A stretch of 64,000 nucleotides of DNA, from NCBI GenBank assembly GCA_017506865.1, contig JAFCMP010000532.1, forward strand, positions 434,001 to 498,000, written 5' to 3'. Source of the stretch: Tribonema minus (taxonomy: Eukaryota > Sar > Xanthophyceae > Tribonematales > Tribonemataceae). The notes under the pieces were generated by a model, which had not been told where the DNA came from, made no database searches, and saw only the letters and a program-made list of their open reading frames with translations. The first letter of the stretch is position 1. Each line of letters starts with the position of its first letter. Positions 36,601-49,600 of the stretch are shown in pieces. Made by a program: the position numbers and the translations under genes.

Positions 36601-36965
36601 ACACCCCCCCCACCCCCCTCTGTTACCCCCCCTATGCGCTCGGTCGTCATCAGAACGGCGTCTGGGGCGACAACATGGAGCTCCAGGCGCTGTGCGACAT
36701 GTACGAGTGCCGAGCGGAGGTGTGGGTCTCCGACCCCGTGGACGGCGCGAGCATCAACCTCACCTTCCAGGAGGACGCCACCGCCGCCAGGGCCCTACGC
36801 GTGAGCTTCTACAGCGGCAACCACTACGACAGCGTGGTGCCGTGCGTGGGTCCTCCTGTCGCGCTGTACCCCGGCTGCGAGCCGGGCAAGGTGGAGATGC
36901 TGGCCATCTCGCGCCTCACCGCGCGCAGGGAGGCGGCGGCGGCAGCAGGTGGGGAGGCGTGCTGA
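33633..36965 (+). CDS. OTU-family cysteine deubiquitinase (OTUD5-like)
   Basis: Three exons: 33633-33828, 34063-36080 and 36654-36965 (841 residues). The N terminus is Arg/Lys-rich (KKTPAQRRRERRRR; KRIASLKRLKRRAKARRAAE). A long Pro/Thr/Ala-rich linker holds five repeats. The OTU domain sits at the C terminus: FKIKGDGNCLFGAVSHQVYG carries the catalytic Asp and Cys (Cys about 685), then HHDIVRNACVSYMQENEERF, then across the intron NGVWGDNMELQALCDMYECR, and finally YSGNHYDSVV with the catalytic His (about 795). OTU proteases remove ubiquitin, often K48/K63 chains. This spacing and the WGDN..LQA block most resemble OTUD5 and its plant relatives. All catalytic positions are present, so it is probably active. 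The ATG at 33633 is in frame just before a usable acceptor at 33660, so an upstream exon cannot be excluded. The last exon also holds a phase-1 GTGGGG donor at 36949, 14 bases before the stop (see findings). Confidence 0.8.
34800..35600 (+). repeat. Five in-frame linker repeats in the OTU protein
   Basis: The codons for EMP(A/V/P)RT(A/T)SD recur at about 34935, 35082, 35226, 35379 and 35529, spacing 144-153 bases. Each sits in a unit of about 49 residues also carrying P(Q/H)PAPQ.T and P(D/S)A followed by TTIPT or TTTPT. The repeats are Pro/Thr/Ala-rich and probably disordered. Confidence 0.75.
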
Positions 36966-37622
36966 AGTTGAAGTTGGTAATGGCGGTTGAAGTTTCTTGT
37001 GCGGCGGTTGAGGCGCGCGCGCACGTGTTTTTCGCGTGTTGAAGTAGCGAGGTGGAGGCGATTGAGCGCGGGCGGCTGCGGCTGCCTGGTAAGAACCGTC
37101 TGCTGTAGGTTAGGAAGTATGTACAATTGTGTGCCTTATGCTGGGCCCTACAGGCATCTCTCGAGCGGTGGCATTCAGCGAGTATGTGTTGATGCAGTAG
37201 TAAGTACCGGCACCACACCATACACTCATATCGTGTGTGCACTGCCGTGCTACATGAATCGCGTTCGTTGCATGCATGTTGAAGTTGTGGCGCTGAGCAG
37301 TGCCGTGCCGCATGAAGTTATGCATAGGCACCGGTTTTCCATATCTGCCAGGTGCCTGCATACAGTGGTGCACGGCAGCCCTCGCGACAATCTGCGCATC
37401 TCGGTAAGCTCAGCTGACTTACACTTGAACTTGCACTCTCAAAATGCGGCTGATGATCTCCGGTACCTCTCGAATTTGGAGAGTGCACGTCAAAATATTT
37501 GTGCACTTCGAAGTAGATGAGTTCGCTGCCTCGCTTCTCCTCCACTTGATCATTCAACGTCAGGTGCGGTACTGACTGCACCCTGCTTTTGTGCTCCGTG
37601 TCTCGTGCGTGCGCCCCTGCAG
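36966..37622. other. Gap between OTU and triple-RecA1 genes
   Basis: No clear first exon of the downstream gene is found here. The stretch is rich in GAAGTTG/CAACTTC words. A GTAAGT donor at about 37201 and a GTAAGC at about 37403 exist, but no ATG gives the phase-1 end needed by the exon at 37623. By size (657 bases) it would fit a normal intron. Confidence 0.4.
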
Positions 37623-40600
37623 AAGGCGGTGCCCCTGCTGCCCCTGACGTCAACATTCCTGACGCCAACATTCCTGTCATCAGCGCTCAGGAGCACCATG
37701 CGTCTGAACCACCAGCACCCGCGCCCCTCGACGCGTCAGCAAACTTCAACTTCAACTCAAGCCCCGCAGCAGACGTGCCAGCAACAGCGGCGTCACCGGC
37801 AGCAGCGCCTGCAACGCCCCCCACCGTTGCTGCGGCGGCGCCGGAGCAGCAGGAGCCATCGGCCAGCTACGACCCGTCAGCAACAGATGGTGAGCTTGCG
37901 GCGGCATCAGAAAGCGATGCGTCATCTGCGGCGGCTGATGACGACACGGGCTCAGCGGCGGCGGTGCCTGATTGTGATGAGATCGCCTCGGCTACATTGG
38001 CAACAGCGGAGGACGTCGAGGCAGCGGAGACGCCAGCTGACGATAGGGCAGCACCGGCGCCAGAGGTGGCGGCTGTGGGAGCAGAGGAGGAGCGCAGAGA
38101 CGCCACGGCAGCAGCGACTTCCGCGCAGCCAACTAGCGAGGCGGCAGATGCAGCAGTTGAGCTTGGCCCAGCGGCGGCCGCGGCGGCGTCAGTTGGCGCA
38201 AAGGCTTCCGCGCAGGCGGGCGAGATTGCGGCACCAGATGTTGAAGAGGCCTGTCCAGCGGAGCAAGGCGAGATGGCGGCGGCGGAGCCAGGCCTGTCTG
38301 ACTCTGCGCCTGCGGCGATTGATGACGCGGAGACAGTGGAAGTTGACAAAGGCAAGACAGATAATCAAGGCGAGGTGGCGGCAACAACAACTGCAGCGGC
38401 GGCGGCGGCGGCGACGACGACGATGGCCGGGGAGAGTGAGTCAGTAGAGCAAGAGGACGTGACAGCGGCGGCGGGCGCGGCAGCGGCAGCTGCAGCTGCG
38501 GCGGTGGTGGAGCAGGGTGACGCGGCGGCGGCGGCGGGCGCGGCAGCGGCAGCGGCAGCTGCGGCGGTGATGGAGCAGGGTGACACGGCAGCGCCAACTA
38601 GCGATGGTATGGCTGCGGCGTCGGCTACTGCTGACGCTGCTGTGGTGGTAGCAGCGCCAGCGGCGGCAACACCAGCAGCTCATGTTGTCGCGGCGGCGGC
38701 GGAAGCGGCCCCAGCAGCGCATGATGGGTCGACGTCAGACAATCAGTGCGCGGCAGCGGCGGCAGCAGCAGCTGCAGCCATCAACTTCCTGGCGGCGGCG
38801 GCAGCTACCAGAGACGCGGCAGCAGCAGCGTCAAGCGAGGCCGGGACGACGCCAGCACTGGACCCTGCTGACTGCGCCCGTGACCCTGCGCTCGACTCCA
38901 AGGCGGCAGCGCAGGCAGCGAGCGACGCACCGCGCATGCGGTACACGCTGCGCGTGAACAGTCCGTGGTGGCGCGTTGCGGCCAGTAAACGGCTGGAGCA
39001 CCTTGACGTCGCCAAGCGGCTGCCGTCGCGGTGCGAGCGCGACTTGACGTGGCATGCCGAGTGCGAGCACTTCAACACGCTGTTGAAGTCGCGGAACATG
39101 CTCGACCGCACGCACCCAAGCCTGTGGAAGTTCCATCACGGGTACGTCCCCTGTTGGAGCACCGCATTGCGCTGGCACCATGATTGAGGTCTTTTGGAAG
39201 CTATTTGATGTGACAGAACTGACAGGATGCATACAGTATGTCCATTGCATGTTTGACCTTGCCTTGTCGCTCTGGTGATAGCACACCTCTTAGCTGAATG
39301 ATCGCGATCATAGTTCGCCTTCTGCAACTGCGTGTTGTGAGCACGCTCTGCCAATAGTCGCAAATATGACGCCGGCTTCACCGCATTGACTCCATGCATG
39401 TACCCCCTCTGTATCTCTCACCGCTGTGTGTTGTGTGCGCTGACCTCAACTTTAACTTCAATGCGCCGCCGCTGCGCAGCTTCGAAGCCGGCGCCGCCTG
39501 CATGGTCCTGCAACATCCCAACAAGCACATCGTCAAGCGCGACGACCCCACCTCCGTCCGTGACGTCATGGCGGTGTGCGCGGCAGTGCTGCACGAATTC
39601 GATCCCTCCCGGCGCCCGTGGTCCAGGAAGTTTGAGCCCCAGGTCGTGGTGCTGACGACGCAACTGCTGGCGCCCGGTCTCAAGGCCGCGCTGCTGTCCG
39701 TCATGCTGGAGGACTTGCACAATGTGGTGAGTCTTCTTCAATGGAAACGAAGCAGAAGATCGTAGAGCTCTAGGTGAAAAATGATGGTTAGCCGCAAGTG
39801 CCTTCCACCAATAACCGTGGTCGCCGCTGCTGCAGTCATTGGCCACGAGTCAAACAGTGCCATCACATCCACAGGTCAAAAGACTTCTGTGTGTGAGCTT
39901 TTTAGCGTTCGAGGGCAGGGATGTTCAGTATGGAAAGGTCTCACGTGTTCGGTAGGCCAGCTCAATATTGCAGTTGGCTCGGTCGGCAGGAGAGGTGGTG
40001 TGTGCAGGATTAGGAGTACTGAAAGCGATCGGTGCCTGCGTGTTCAATGCCCAGCCTGATGGTGGTGGTGCTCGCAGTGCAGTACCCTGGGGAGTGCATC
40101 TTTGTCAAATGGTGGTGAAGCGCGAGCATTGCAGCATTTACTAAAGCCACCACCGGGTTTTCACAATGCATGCGTTGGAAGGCAACAGCACCATCACAGC
40201 TGCATGGTCCTGCCCCATTCACGGCACTCGTGCATGTGACAGTGCTCCCCCATGCGTCAGCTCCATGCTTTCAGCGCCGACAAGGGGCTTTCTTATGCTC
40301 ACGCTGACCAAGCGAGCGCTACAGTGTCATAGGACAAAGTTCACATCTTGACAAGTTAAAGTAGAGATGTGCCGTTGCCGCTACATTCAGCAGACTGGGC
40401 GCTGACAAACGGTTCACGCGCCTGTGCTCTCTCTTGCAGGTAGACATTATGCATTACCGCGATCTGTGCAACGCCAAGGCTTCAACCAAGATCCTCATCA
40501 CGACGCCCCACGTGGTGAGTACGCTAGCAGCACCATTGATCCGCTGCAGCAGCGGTGCACGAACATGATCACACTGCTTGCATGCCCTGCCTTTCACATG

Positions 40601-43600
40601 ATAGTGAGGGCGCGCTTGACATTGGTCATGCAGGTACTCGGTGCAAAGCTGCGGTAAGCACGGTATCGACATCAGTGCTCCGCTGCTGCAGCCGTGCACG
40701 CATATGATCACACCGCATACATGCCCTGCGTCACGCGTGGTAAAAGCGTGTCAGGCTTGACATAGTCATGCAGGTGCTTAATGTCGTGCATGGCGCTGCC
40801 TGCTGCCCTATGTGCTGCTGGTGTGAGCGGCAGCTGATTGGCTATGACTTGGTCCTAGTTTCCTACGCAATGCGCATATGGGAAAGCAGCATCAACACGA
40901 TGAATCTGGAGGCACCACAACCTAGTGGTGTGCTGGTCTGGTTGCTGGCAATGATGTACACACATTACGCTACATTTGCTTTTACGTTACGAAAAAAAAT
41001 GCCGGTCGAGTGCACAACGGCTCTCTCACATACATCTCAAAAGCGTACTGCCTGTCTGAGGATTCCACTGACTGGCGTGGATCCTGCTCAATTGCTGTGA
41101 TGCACTCACTACTGTGCTGCTGCCTCACAGTGGCAGCTGAGTGGTACCAGTCCTGCACTGGGCATACACATGCAGGCCCTGCCGCATGGCGTAACTTCAT
41201 CTGTAGCAGCAAGCACTGCACGATTTATGTGCTGCGCCATGTCAGCCGCAATTGCTCGCTGTGCACAGGTCCAGACATGCACCAGGCCTGGCTGCTCTGG
41301 ACAGTTTCTATCGTGCTTACATACCACCAAGTGTGTTGGGGAACTGCTGCTAACCCTACTAACCCTACTAGTTTGTCTCCTGCGGCGCTGACTCTCACGC
41401 ACGGTGACATCTTCTGCTCATGTTGTCGCGCATCTCACCGATTGGCTGACTGCCCCTGTGCACGTGCGCCCTTCGTACTGCTCTCTCGCAGCTGACACAG
41501 CTGCTGATCAACTTCTACCACGAAGGCGCATTCTCGTACATCAGCGCCCTGGTGATTCACGCGGCCGACCATTTGGAGGCCATGCCGTTCGACCTCCACC
41601 GCCACCTCTGCTGGCGGATTCGAAGGCCCATCGATATGTATGATGCCAGCGGGTACAGGCGCATCGGCTCGGAGTTCGCCTTCGCCAAGCGCGTCGTGCT
41701 GTCGTACTGCGTGCCTGACGACGACAAGTTCCGCGCTCACGTGCGCGTGCGCGACTTCATCGACGCCGTGGTCACCGTCAAGGACCATCCCAATTTGCCG
41801 GAGAAGGACGTCGACCTGACGCAGAAGCTCGTCGTGGTGTGCGACGAGGACGCGGTGAGTCACTGACTTGAAGTTAGTGGTCAACTTGCAGTTTGTAGTA
41901 CGGTTTGTGCATCGTCCGCTGACAAGTGCTCTTGACAGACGGGGCATTTGCGCGGGGCGTGAGCTTACTTCAAGTAGTATAACTTGAAGTTGTGTACGTG
42001 GTCAATCCTGCCCACACAACAACGGCGTCACAGCTTTCCTGTCCACTGCCCTTATGTGATTTGGGGGGGGGGGGGCATCACTATCACTGACTCACGTGGG
42101 ACTAGGATTTGAGGTTAGCGTTGGGGTCTGACTAGGGTTGACTTTGACACTGAGGCGTTGACACTCACAGTTGGAGTCCTGTGCTGCACCGGGCTGAGAT
42201 GCGATTGACCTAGAGGTAGCCTTCGCATTGCCTCAGGGCTAGAGCTAAATCTACATGAGAGTTGAGTCAAACTGCAAAAGCACTAAGTGATGATTCGGGG
42301 TTTGAAGTTTGGGTTGGTCAATTGCTTTGTTGTTCAAATCGCCAATGTCGCTCTATCTACAGTGGAGTGCGTCTCCATCAGACTGCTATGCTGCTCGCAC
42401 GCGCCAGTGTTGCTACTGCTCGCGCTCCATATCACCACAGCGCGGATGCCTTGTTTCCCAAGAAGCAGCACCAGCAGATGTAGCTACCAGGTAGCACACC
42501 AGCATCGTCTCACTGCACTCATCATTCAGCTCCACAGGCTGTGGTAACTCCAGAGTCTGGCCTGCGCGCTCTTCAGGCACCGCCCTCATGCTTGCACACG
42601 TCACCAGTAACTAAGTAGTAACGATGCTCACCACTCACCGCCGCCCCCCCCCCCCCCCCCCTCCCCCCTGACCAATCGCTGCCCCCCTCGCCGCCGCCCC
42701 GCCCCCCCCCCCCCTCCTTCTCAGGCGCAAACCGCCGCAATGTCTGCAGCATTAGCACGAGCCGCCGCCGCCGCTGACGACGATGCCGCCGACCGCGACG
42801 CTTGCGAGGACTTTGGCCGCGTGCGCCTCGAGGCGAGCGCGCTGTCGGACTCTGCCAAGGTCTGCAGGTGCGACGACGCTCACGCGCGCGCATGCGAGGG
42901 CGTGGTCGCCATGCTGGAGTCGCTCTACAGGGCCGTGTGCTTGCGCGGCGACGTGGCGTCGCCGGCGTACGACGCGTACCGCGTGGACCCGCGCTTCAGC
43001 CGCGGCTTCAAGGACTTCATGGCGGACGCGCACAACCACTGGCGCTGGGGCACCTTCCGCATGGCGCCGGCGCCCAACAGGAAGCTCGGCCACAACACGG
43101 CACCCGCCTGGGATGTGGACCTGCTGAGGGGGGTTGAAGATGCGGCAGCGCTCGGCCGGACAATGCAGCGCTACGTGGGCATCGACGTGGATGGCATCCA
43201 CAGCGCGCTGAACATACGGTGCGTGTGCGGTATGTGTGGTTGGCCCATCTCTGGTGGCTGCAAGCTGCTGCTGCTGCCGGTTTTTGTGCAGTGGTCGGTG
43301 GTGTGGTGTTTACGCTGCGTGGTTCAAATGTCATTGTGGCTTAGCTCCATGTTAGGGCTGGCTGCAACTTCAATAGTGACGGTGCTGACAGTGCTGCGCA
43401 GCTGAAGCTTATAGGTAGTATGCAAACAACATGAGGCTTGCTGGGGTGCTATGCTACGCAGTTTCTTGTGGTTTGCCTCGCCATGCATGAAGTTGCAGCT
43501 CACTGTTGCCCTCAAGCAATCTCGTCACTCACCACGTTCTCATCCCTCTGCTCACTCTGGGACTGCTGCAGCCATCTCGCTGACTCCGACTGCGACCAAC

Positions 43601-46600
43601 ACTGTCCCAGCTGTTCACAAGATGCAGACTCATTGCTGAACGCTCTCCCCGCTGTTTTGCGCAGGCGCGACTTCACGCTCGCGTGGTTGGCCGAGCAGAC
43701 CCGGCTGCAGGAGAATCTGGTGATACTGGGCGGAGACGCCGCCGTTGCGGCCGCAGCCGTCTGCACGGAGCTCATCGACAACAGCGACAGCGCGTCGCCA
43801 GTGCAGCACATCATACTGGTGGGATCGGTGGAACTAGCTAAGCAGCTGGCGGCTGAGCTGCTGACGCCGCTGTCCGGTGATCGATTTCCGCTCAAGGTGC
43901 GTAATGACAGTTACGACAGTTACATTTGTTGATCAATCGTGAAGCCCAGTGTGTTTACTGTCGTGGGAGCCGTTGCGGTGCTGGCTGCTAGCCCTGTATC
44001 GCGTGCGTTGTGCTGCATGCTGCAACCCCAGAGACAGTACAGCATGCCGGTATGTGAGGCCATAGCATGTGCGCGCGCGCTCGGAGTTGAAGTTGAGCCA
44101 CGCTAGCCGAACCAGCTACACGCACGCAACCTTGTGATGCCGCACCAGTTTGCGAAAGCACGCCGTTGCCGCGTGAAGTTCCTCAATCCTCAAGTTCAAC
44201 CTATACTTACAGTTTCAAATCACAAAGGGGTTCATGGACATGGAAGTGAGTAGTAGCAGCAGCGCTCGGCAGTAGTAGTGGCTGCGTCTGTCTTGTGCCA
44301 CTGCACAATCTTTGGGGTCTGTCCATGGACCACTCCTGCAGATTGGCGCACAGCACAAGTGCCTTGCTCGACCTCATTGTCTTCTACTTGCATGTTTTGT
44401 GCGTCTCTCACTGTTTCAGTCCCTCAACAAAACATCACTCGACCCTGCATAAACCCTGCATGATCAAACAGACATCCAACAATCTTACCATGCGCACTCC
44501 TGTCTGTGCCAACTGCTTTGCAGGTTGGAGTCGTGGATGCTATTTGCTACGATGAACTGGCCTTGGCCAATGACGTGCTGGCTTTCAAGTTTCACATCCT
44601 TGTGGGCACGCCCGAGCAGGTATGCAAACACTACATGAGCCTCGGCGATGGTGTTCTGTCAGCGCTGCTCGTGGATCTACGCTGCGCGTGCGCTGTGCTA
44701 GTAGACTTCAATGCGCCACTACCCTTGGCGTACACAGGGAGCGAAGCATTGCAACAATATTTCACATGCCTGATGCGAAGGTCAACATCGTGCGCACACA
44801 TTTTTATCGGCCCGGAGTTCGATGATTGACTGGCAACATACGATTTGAAAAGCTCCCTTCCGCCCGAGCAACTCTCAAATGCACATGCCCTCGGCATCAA
44901 GGGAGCAGCTGGCTGCGGTCGCGTGACACTGCAACTGGTGTATCCGCTCATGATTAATGAAAAATGAATCAAAAGATTGTAGAGCTCTAGGTGACAAGGG
45001 ATGGTTAGCCGCAAGTGCCTTCCACCAATAACCGTGGTCGCCGCTGCTGCAGCCATTTGCCACGAGTCAAACAGTGCCACCATGAATAATCTAATTGAAC
45101 TCTCTGGCCTTGAATCCTGAATGTGCAGACGTACGAGTGCGTGCGCCGTGGGTACCTGAGCACTGATGCCTGGTCCCTCGTGCTACTTGGAGTGGACACC
45201 TGGGAGCTCCTGCCGTCCTTCCAACACCGCGTCGCCTGCTGCCTGGCGCTACGTGACTGGTTGCAGTGAGTGGATGGGCAACGACTGAGACTCGAGTGCT
45301 GTGAAGCTCATGGATGAGAGTATCAGCCTGACCTCTGGCTGTTTTGAAGTTGAAGTTGAAGTACAACGGCAGGTGCCAGTTCCGCACCACCAGTTTACGC
45401 CCAAGCACCGCAATGGAATTCGATTATGGTCTGTCCCGTGCTGGTCCAGCCTGTCAATGAGGAAGTCCACGTGCGTATATCAGAGTTGCGATGAGACCAG
45501 AGTTGCAATTTGATCTGCGTACGGTTGAAGTTCACCAAAGTAATTCAAGAATGGCTTGTGCCGTTGAGGCTGGAACATGGATGAGAGTCAGGGTCAGCGT
45601 CAATCCTTGTCAGATGTATGCATCTACTTCTATATGCCAAATGGGAAAGAGGCAACGTCATACACATGCATCACTCGCGCATACGTGTTGCCGATGACAT
45701 GGCTGATGTGCATGCTTCCTGCACACCCTTGCCTGCACGCCGCAGCCCAAAACACTTTCGAACGGTTATCACCGCTCAGAAGCCTTCTGCCGATGTCCGC
45801 GAGTTCATCTACAAGATGACGCCAGGGCCCCAGGCAACCCTCTTCCTGGACTGCCAGGAGGAGCGGAATGTGAGTCATGGTGCACTTGTTAGCGGGGGCT
45901 GCATCAAATGTCCTAAGGGGGGGGGGGGGGGGGGGGGGAGCTTACAAGTTGCATTTCGGGAGCAGGCCTTGCAGGTTTCTTGGTGGCGTTATCATCGCGT
46001 GTTTTGAGACCAGCAAGTGAGTTCTTTCCACAGTGCTCGTCGTAAGATCGCCAGCTTGCACGTCAGATGTGATTTTGTGCCACACACCGCTCTAGCGCAC
46101 TTAGGGCTGGTGCCTCGCTGCTGTCCTGCGGCATCTCACTCGTTGCGCACGACAGGCCTGTAGCCGATTCCCAGTGTCACCGCTCGACAACTGGTCAAGC
46201 CCAAGCTTCTCTATCTAAGTTTGTGTCGGTATGCGCGAGACAGCACACAAATCAACAAGAACAAAGGCACCGTGGCGCTCCGCCCGTTGCGCAGACATCA
46301 CCTCACCGTATGTATGCCTTGCACTGCGCGCCATGCTCGCAGGCCGCGCCGCGAGCGGACGTGGAGGTGCTGAGCGTACCGCTGCGTGGGCGCCGCCTCA
46401 ACGCAGCAGACTTCAACTGTGGTAACGGCACTTTGGTGACGTTCCCTAACGAGACTGAGTACTTGCACGAACCCCAGCTGCTCGACATGTGCACCGACCG
46501 TCAGTGGGATGTGCCGACCAGGTGCGTTGCTTTTAAAAACACACACACACAGAAACAGTGCCTTTCTGGGATGCTTATTTGATGTGCGTTCAGGGGGCTG

Positions 46601-49600
46601 CGGTAGGGTGCGAGCATAGTCTGCGGAGTGGAGTGCCGCAACTCGTAGCAGCACATCAAGCAAGTGACGCTCCTCACTCAGTCTCGCGCACCAGATATAC
46701 ACCGCATCGCGCGATGTGACAGAGTGTGCACCTGCACCGCCAATGCAAGGCAGCTGCAAACAGGTACACAGCAGCACAGGTCAAGCGGCACGTCGATCTT
46801 TCGTGTGGGCTGCATTGATCTGAGAGTAGACTCTGAGGACGAGCGTGGGAGACTGTGTATGCGCAAGTTCATACTTCTTTTGAGCAAGTTGATTGATTAT
46901 CATGAATGAATGCGTGCAACTGGCGAGTGCCCCAAACAGCCATATCTACCTTTCGCAGGATCACGACTGTGTCTGTCGCTCGCATCTATGGCCTCCACTG
47001 TAGCGCCTACACAATACACATGCTCCACCGCTCCCTCAACCTCAACTTTAAACCTCCACTCCAAACCTCAACTTCAAACCTCAACTTCAAACCTCAACTT
47101 CATGAAGTTCAAGAATGAAATTTAATGAACCTCAACTATTGACACCGCTCTTCACTCGCACAGGTGTGAGGCGACGGCACTGCGTGCCGTGCTGGGACGA
47201 TTCAACATTGATCCCATGCCGTACGACGGCGACAGGCTGGCCTCCGTAGTGCTCGTCCACGATGACCCCGCCGTGTGCGCGCGCCCCCTCTGCGCTGCCG
47301 CGCTGCACACGGCAAGAATGGGTCTTGGGGACGGGTGGAAGATGACGCATTGCCAGGCGTACACGCCGCAGGTTGTCGTGCTGGCGCACAGGGACTTGTG
47401 CGCCGACTTTGCGTTCGCGCTGCTTCCGCGGTTTTCGCCGGAGTGGCAGACCAAGGTGAGAGTTGCTGCGGGTGTGATAAGGGGGTGGCGACGTCATTTG
47501 GCGCAACTGTGACGGACTTGCTGCGCACGTCGTTCATGGCCAACCGCAAATGCACATAGTGTTGCGGTTTAAACTGCGACAGGCGGTGGTGGTCTCGTGG
47601 TAGGTGCATTGGCCTGCACGAGTACACCAACTTGAAGTTTACAGCTGGCGCACAACGCACAGGCTCGATGGATGTGTGATGAAGCTGTGTTCCGCTGTGG
47701 TCACCAGCTCTCTCATGCCTGCATTGACGGTTTCCAGTACCCATTTTGCCAGGGTCAACGCTGGCACAACTTCAAATTGAGACTTTCTGTTGTCGGTCAA
47801 GTGTATTGTGGTTCTCAATGCAAATTTATTGCTGTTGCCCCGTTGGGGCCTGCCAGGTTGAGGCAGCATCGGAGCGGGCCGAGTGCACCACATATGGTTT
47901 CTTCATGTCATTGACGCCCAGCGTCTTGCTCGCCACACCGCTCGAGGTCAGTGCCACCATGCTCAGCCGAACTACGGTTGCAGCTGCTCGTTGAAGTAGT
48001 TGAAGTGTGGGCTGAGCTGTGTGACGTGCATTTCGATGCCACCCTTTCAACTGCCACTTACTGTGGTTCAGTCACTTGATCGTGTAGCGCGGCGGTGTTT
48101 GACCTTGGATTGCGTGCTGTTCGGTGCATTGCTTTCATGATGGAACAATGCCGGCGCTTGTTGGAAGTGGGATCAGCAGGTGGTCATGAGGTTTGCAGCG
48201 TTTTGGCGCTGCTATGCGCGCGTATCACGCAATCAAGAGCATGCATCGATAGTGCAAAGCGTTGACAGCGCGTGTGTGCGTGCTTTTCTGCTGCAGTGTG
48301 TGCATGTAGGGTTTGGGTCAGGGTTAGGGTTAGGTCACCTCCAGCGCCCCTTCTACCCTGCTCACTCCCCTGCGCGCTGCATGTGTCTGTGTTGAACGCG
48401 TGCAGGCCTTGAAGCACTTGCAGGCGCGCAGGAGTCCCTTTATGCACACCGTAGTGCTTCATGGCGTCGACAGAATCGTTGAGGCAGGGCTCAGCCAAGC
48501 ATGTGCTGACGTCATTCAGATTATACGGTGAGAGTCGGTGGCAAGCGCTTGCAGTCCAGTCCTCAGGGCACAGCGACCAGAGATGCGTGTTGAGTACCAT
48601 TGTGAAGTGTAATTGTAAACTTGAAGATGTGATGTAGGTCATTCCCCCCCCCCCCCCCCCCCCCCCCCCAACCCACACACACACAGTGTGTTCTCGTCAG
48701 GTGCTGCGCGCCGCTGTTTGAAGCTGCAGCAGAACATCACATTGTGACGAGCTTCTCATGTGCGCACTGTACTACTCGTACCTGCTGGCATTTGATGAGC
48801 GCTGTTGTGCACATAGAGGAGAATAAACTCAAACAGAAGTACCATATATGATGGCGATTAAGACCCCCCCGTCTAGCACTTTTGGGGCTGAATGCGTCGC
48901 ATAATGCTAGGGGAGCCCGTCTTATACCATGTACCCCCCGGCTTCGCATCTACGGCACGACGAGATGCGTCTCATGCGCTGGGTCATGGGCATTAAGCCG
49001 GGGCCCAACACGCAAGGCACCAAAGGTTTACGCCAGACGATGGCTAATTCAAGTTGTGGCAGAAAAACGACAGAACTGATCCGTCTGTGCACGCTAACGC
49101 ATGGAGTGCGCGAATGTTCTCCTGCGGTTTGCTCTTCATTCTTACTGTTCATACTGCAAGCCTGCACAGTCGATGTACAGCAGTGACATATACAGTGCAA
49201 GAAGCCCGCGCATATCGTGAGCAGTAGCAGTGCCACCTCCATGATGCCTCTCGCTATGCCTCTCTCTGACCCAGACTGCACACCCCACAAAAACTTTCAG
49301 AAACTTTGAACTTCAACGGTTACTTGAAGTAGAACCTCGATGCACACAGACAGATATGGGTGTATCGAGGACCTAGTCGAGGTGCCTGGACTTAAATTGC
49401 AATGCCACTCAGCTTGTTTTCGCATGAAACATGGTCCACGGGCGTCTCACTCGGTTTGAGTGAGGCTTGATGGGCACTGTGCGCATGTTTACACATGGGG
49501 GGGGGGGGGTCTTATTCCATGTACCCCCCGTCTAAGCGTTTGTTTCCTTCCCAATGCCTTTGACATGGCCTTTAACCCCTCCCTTCCCTTAATCACCGTC

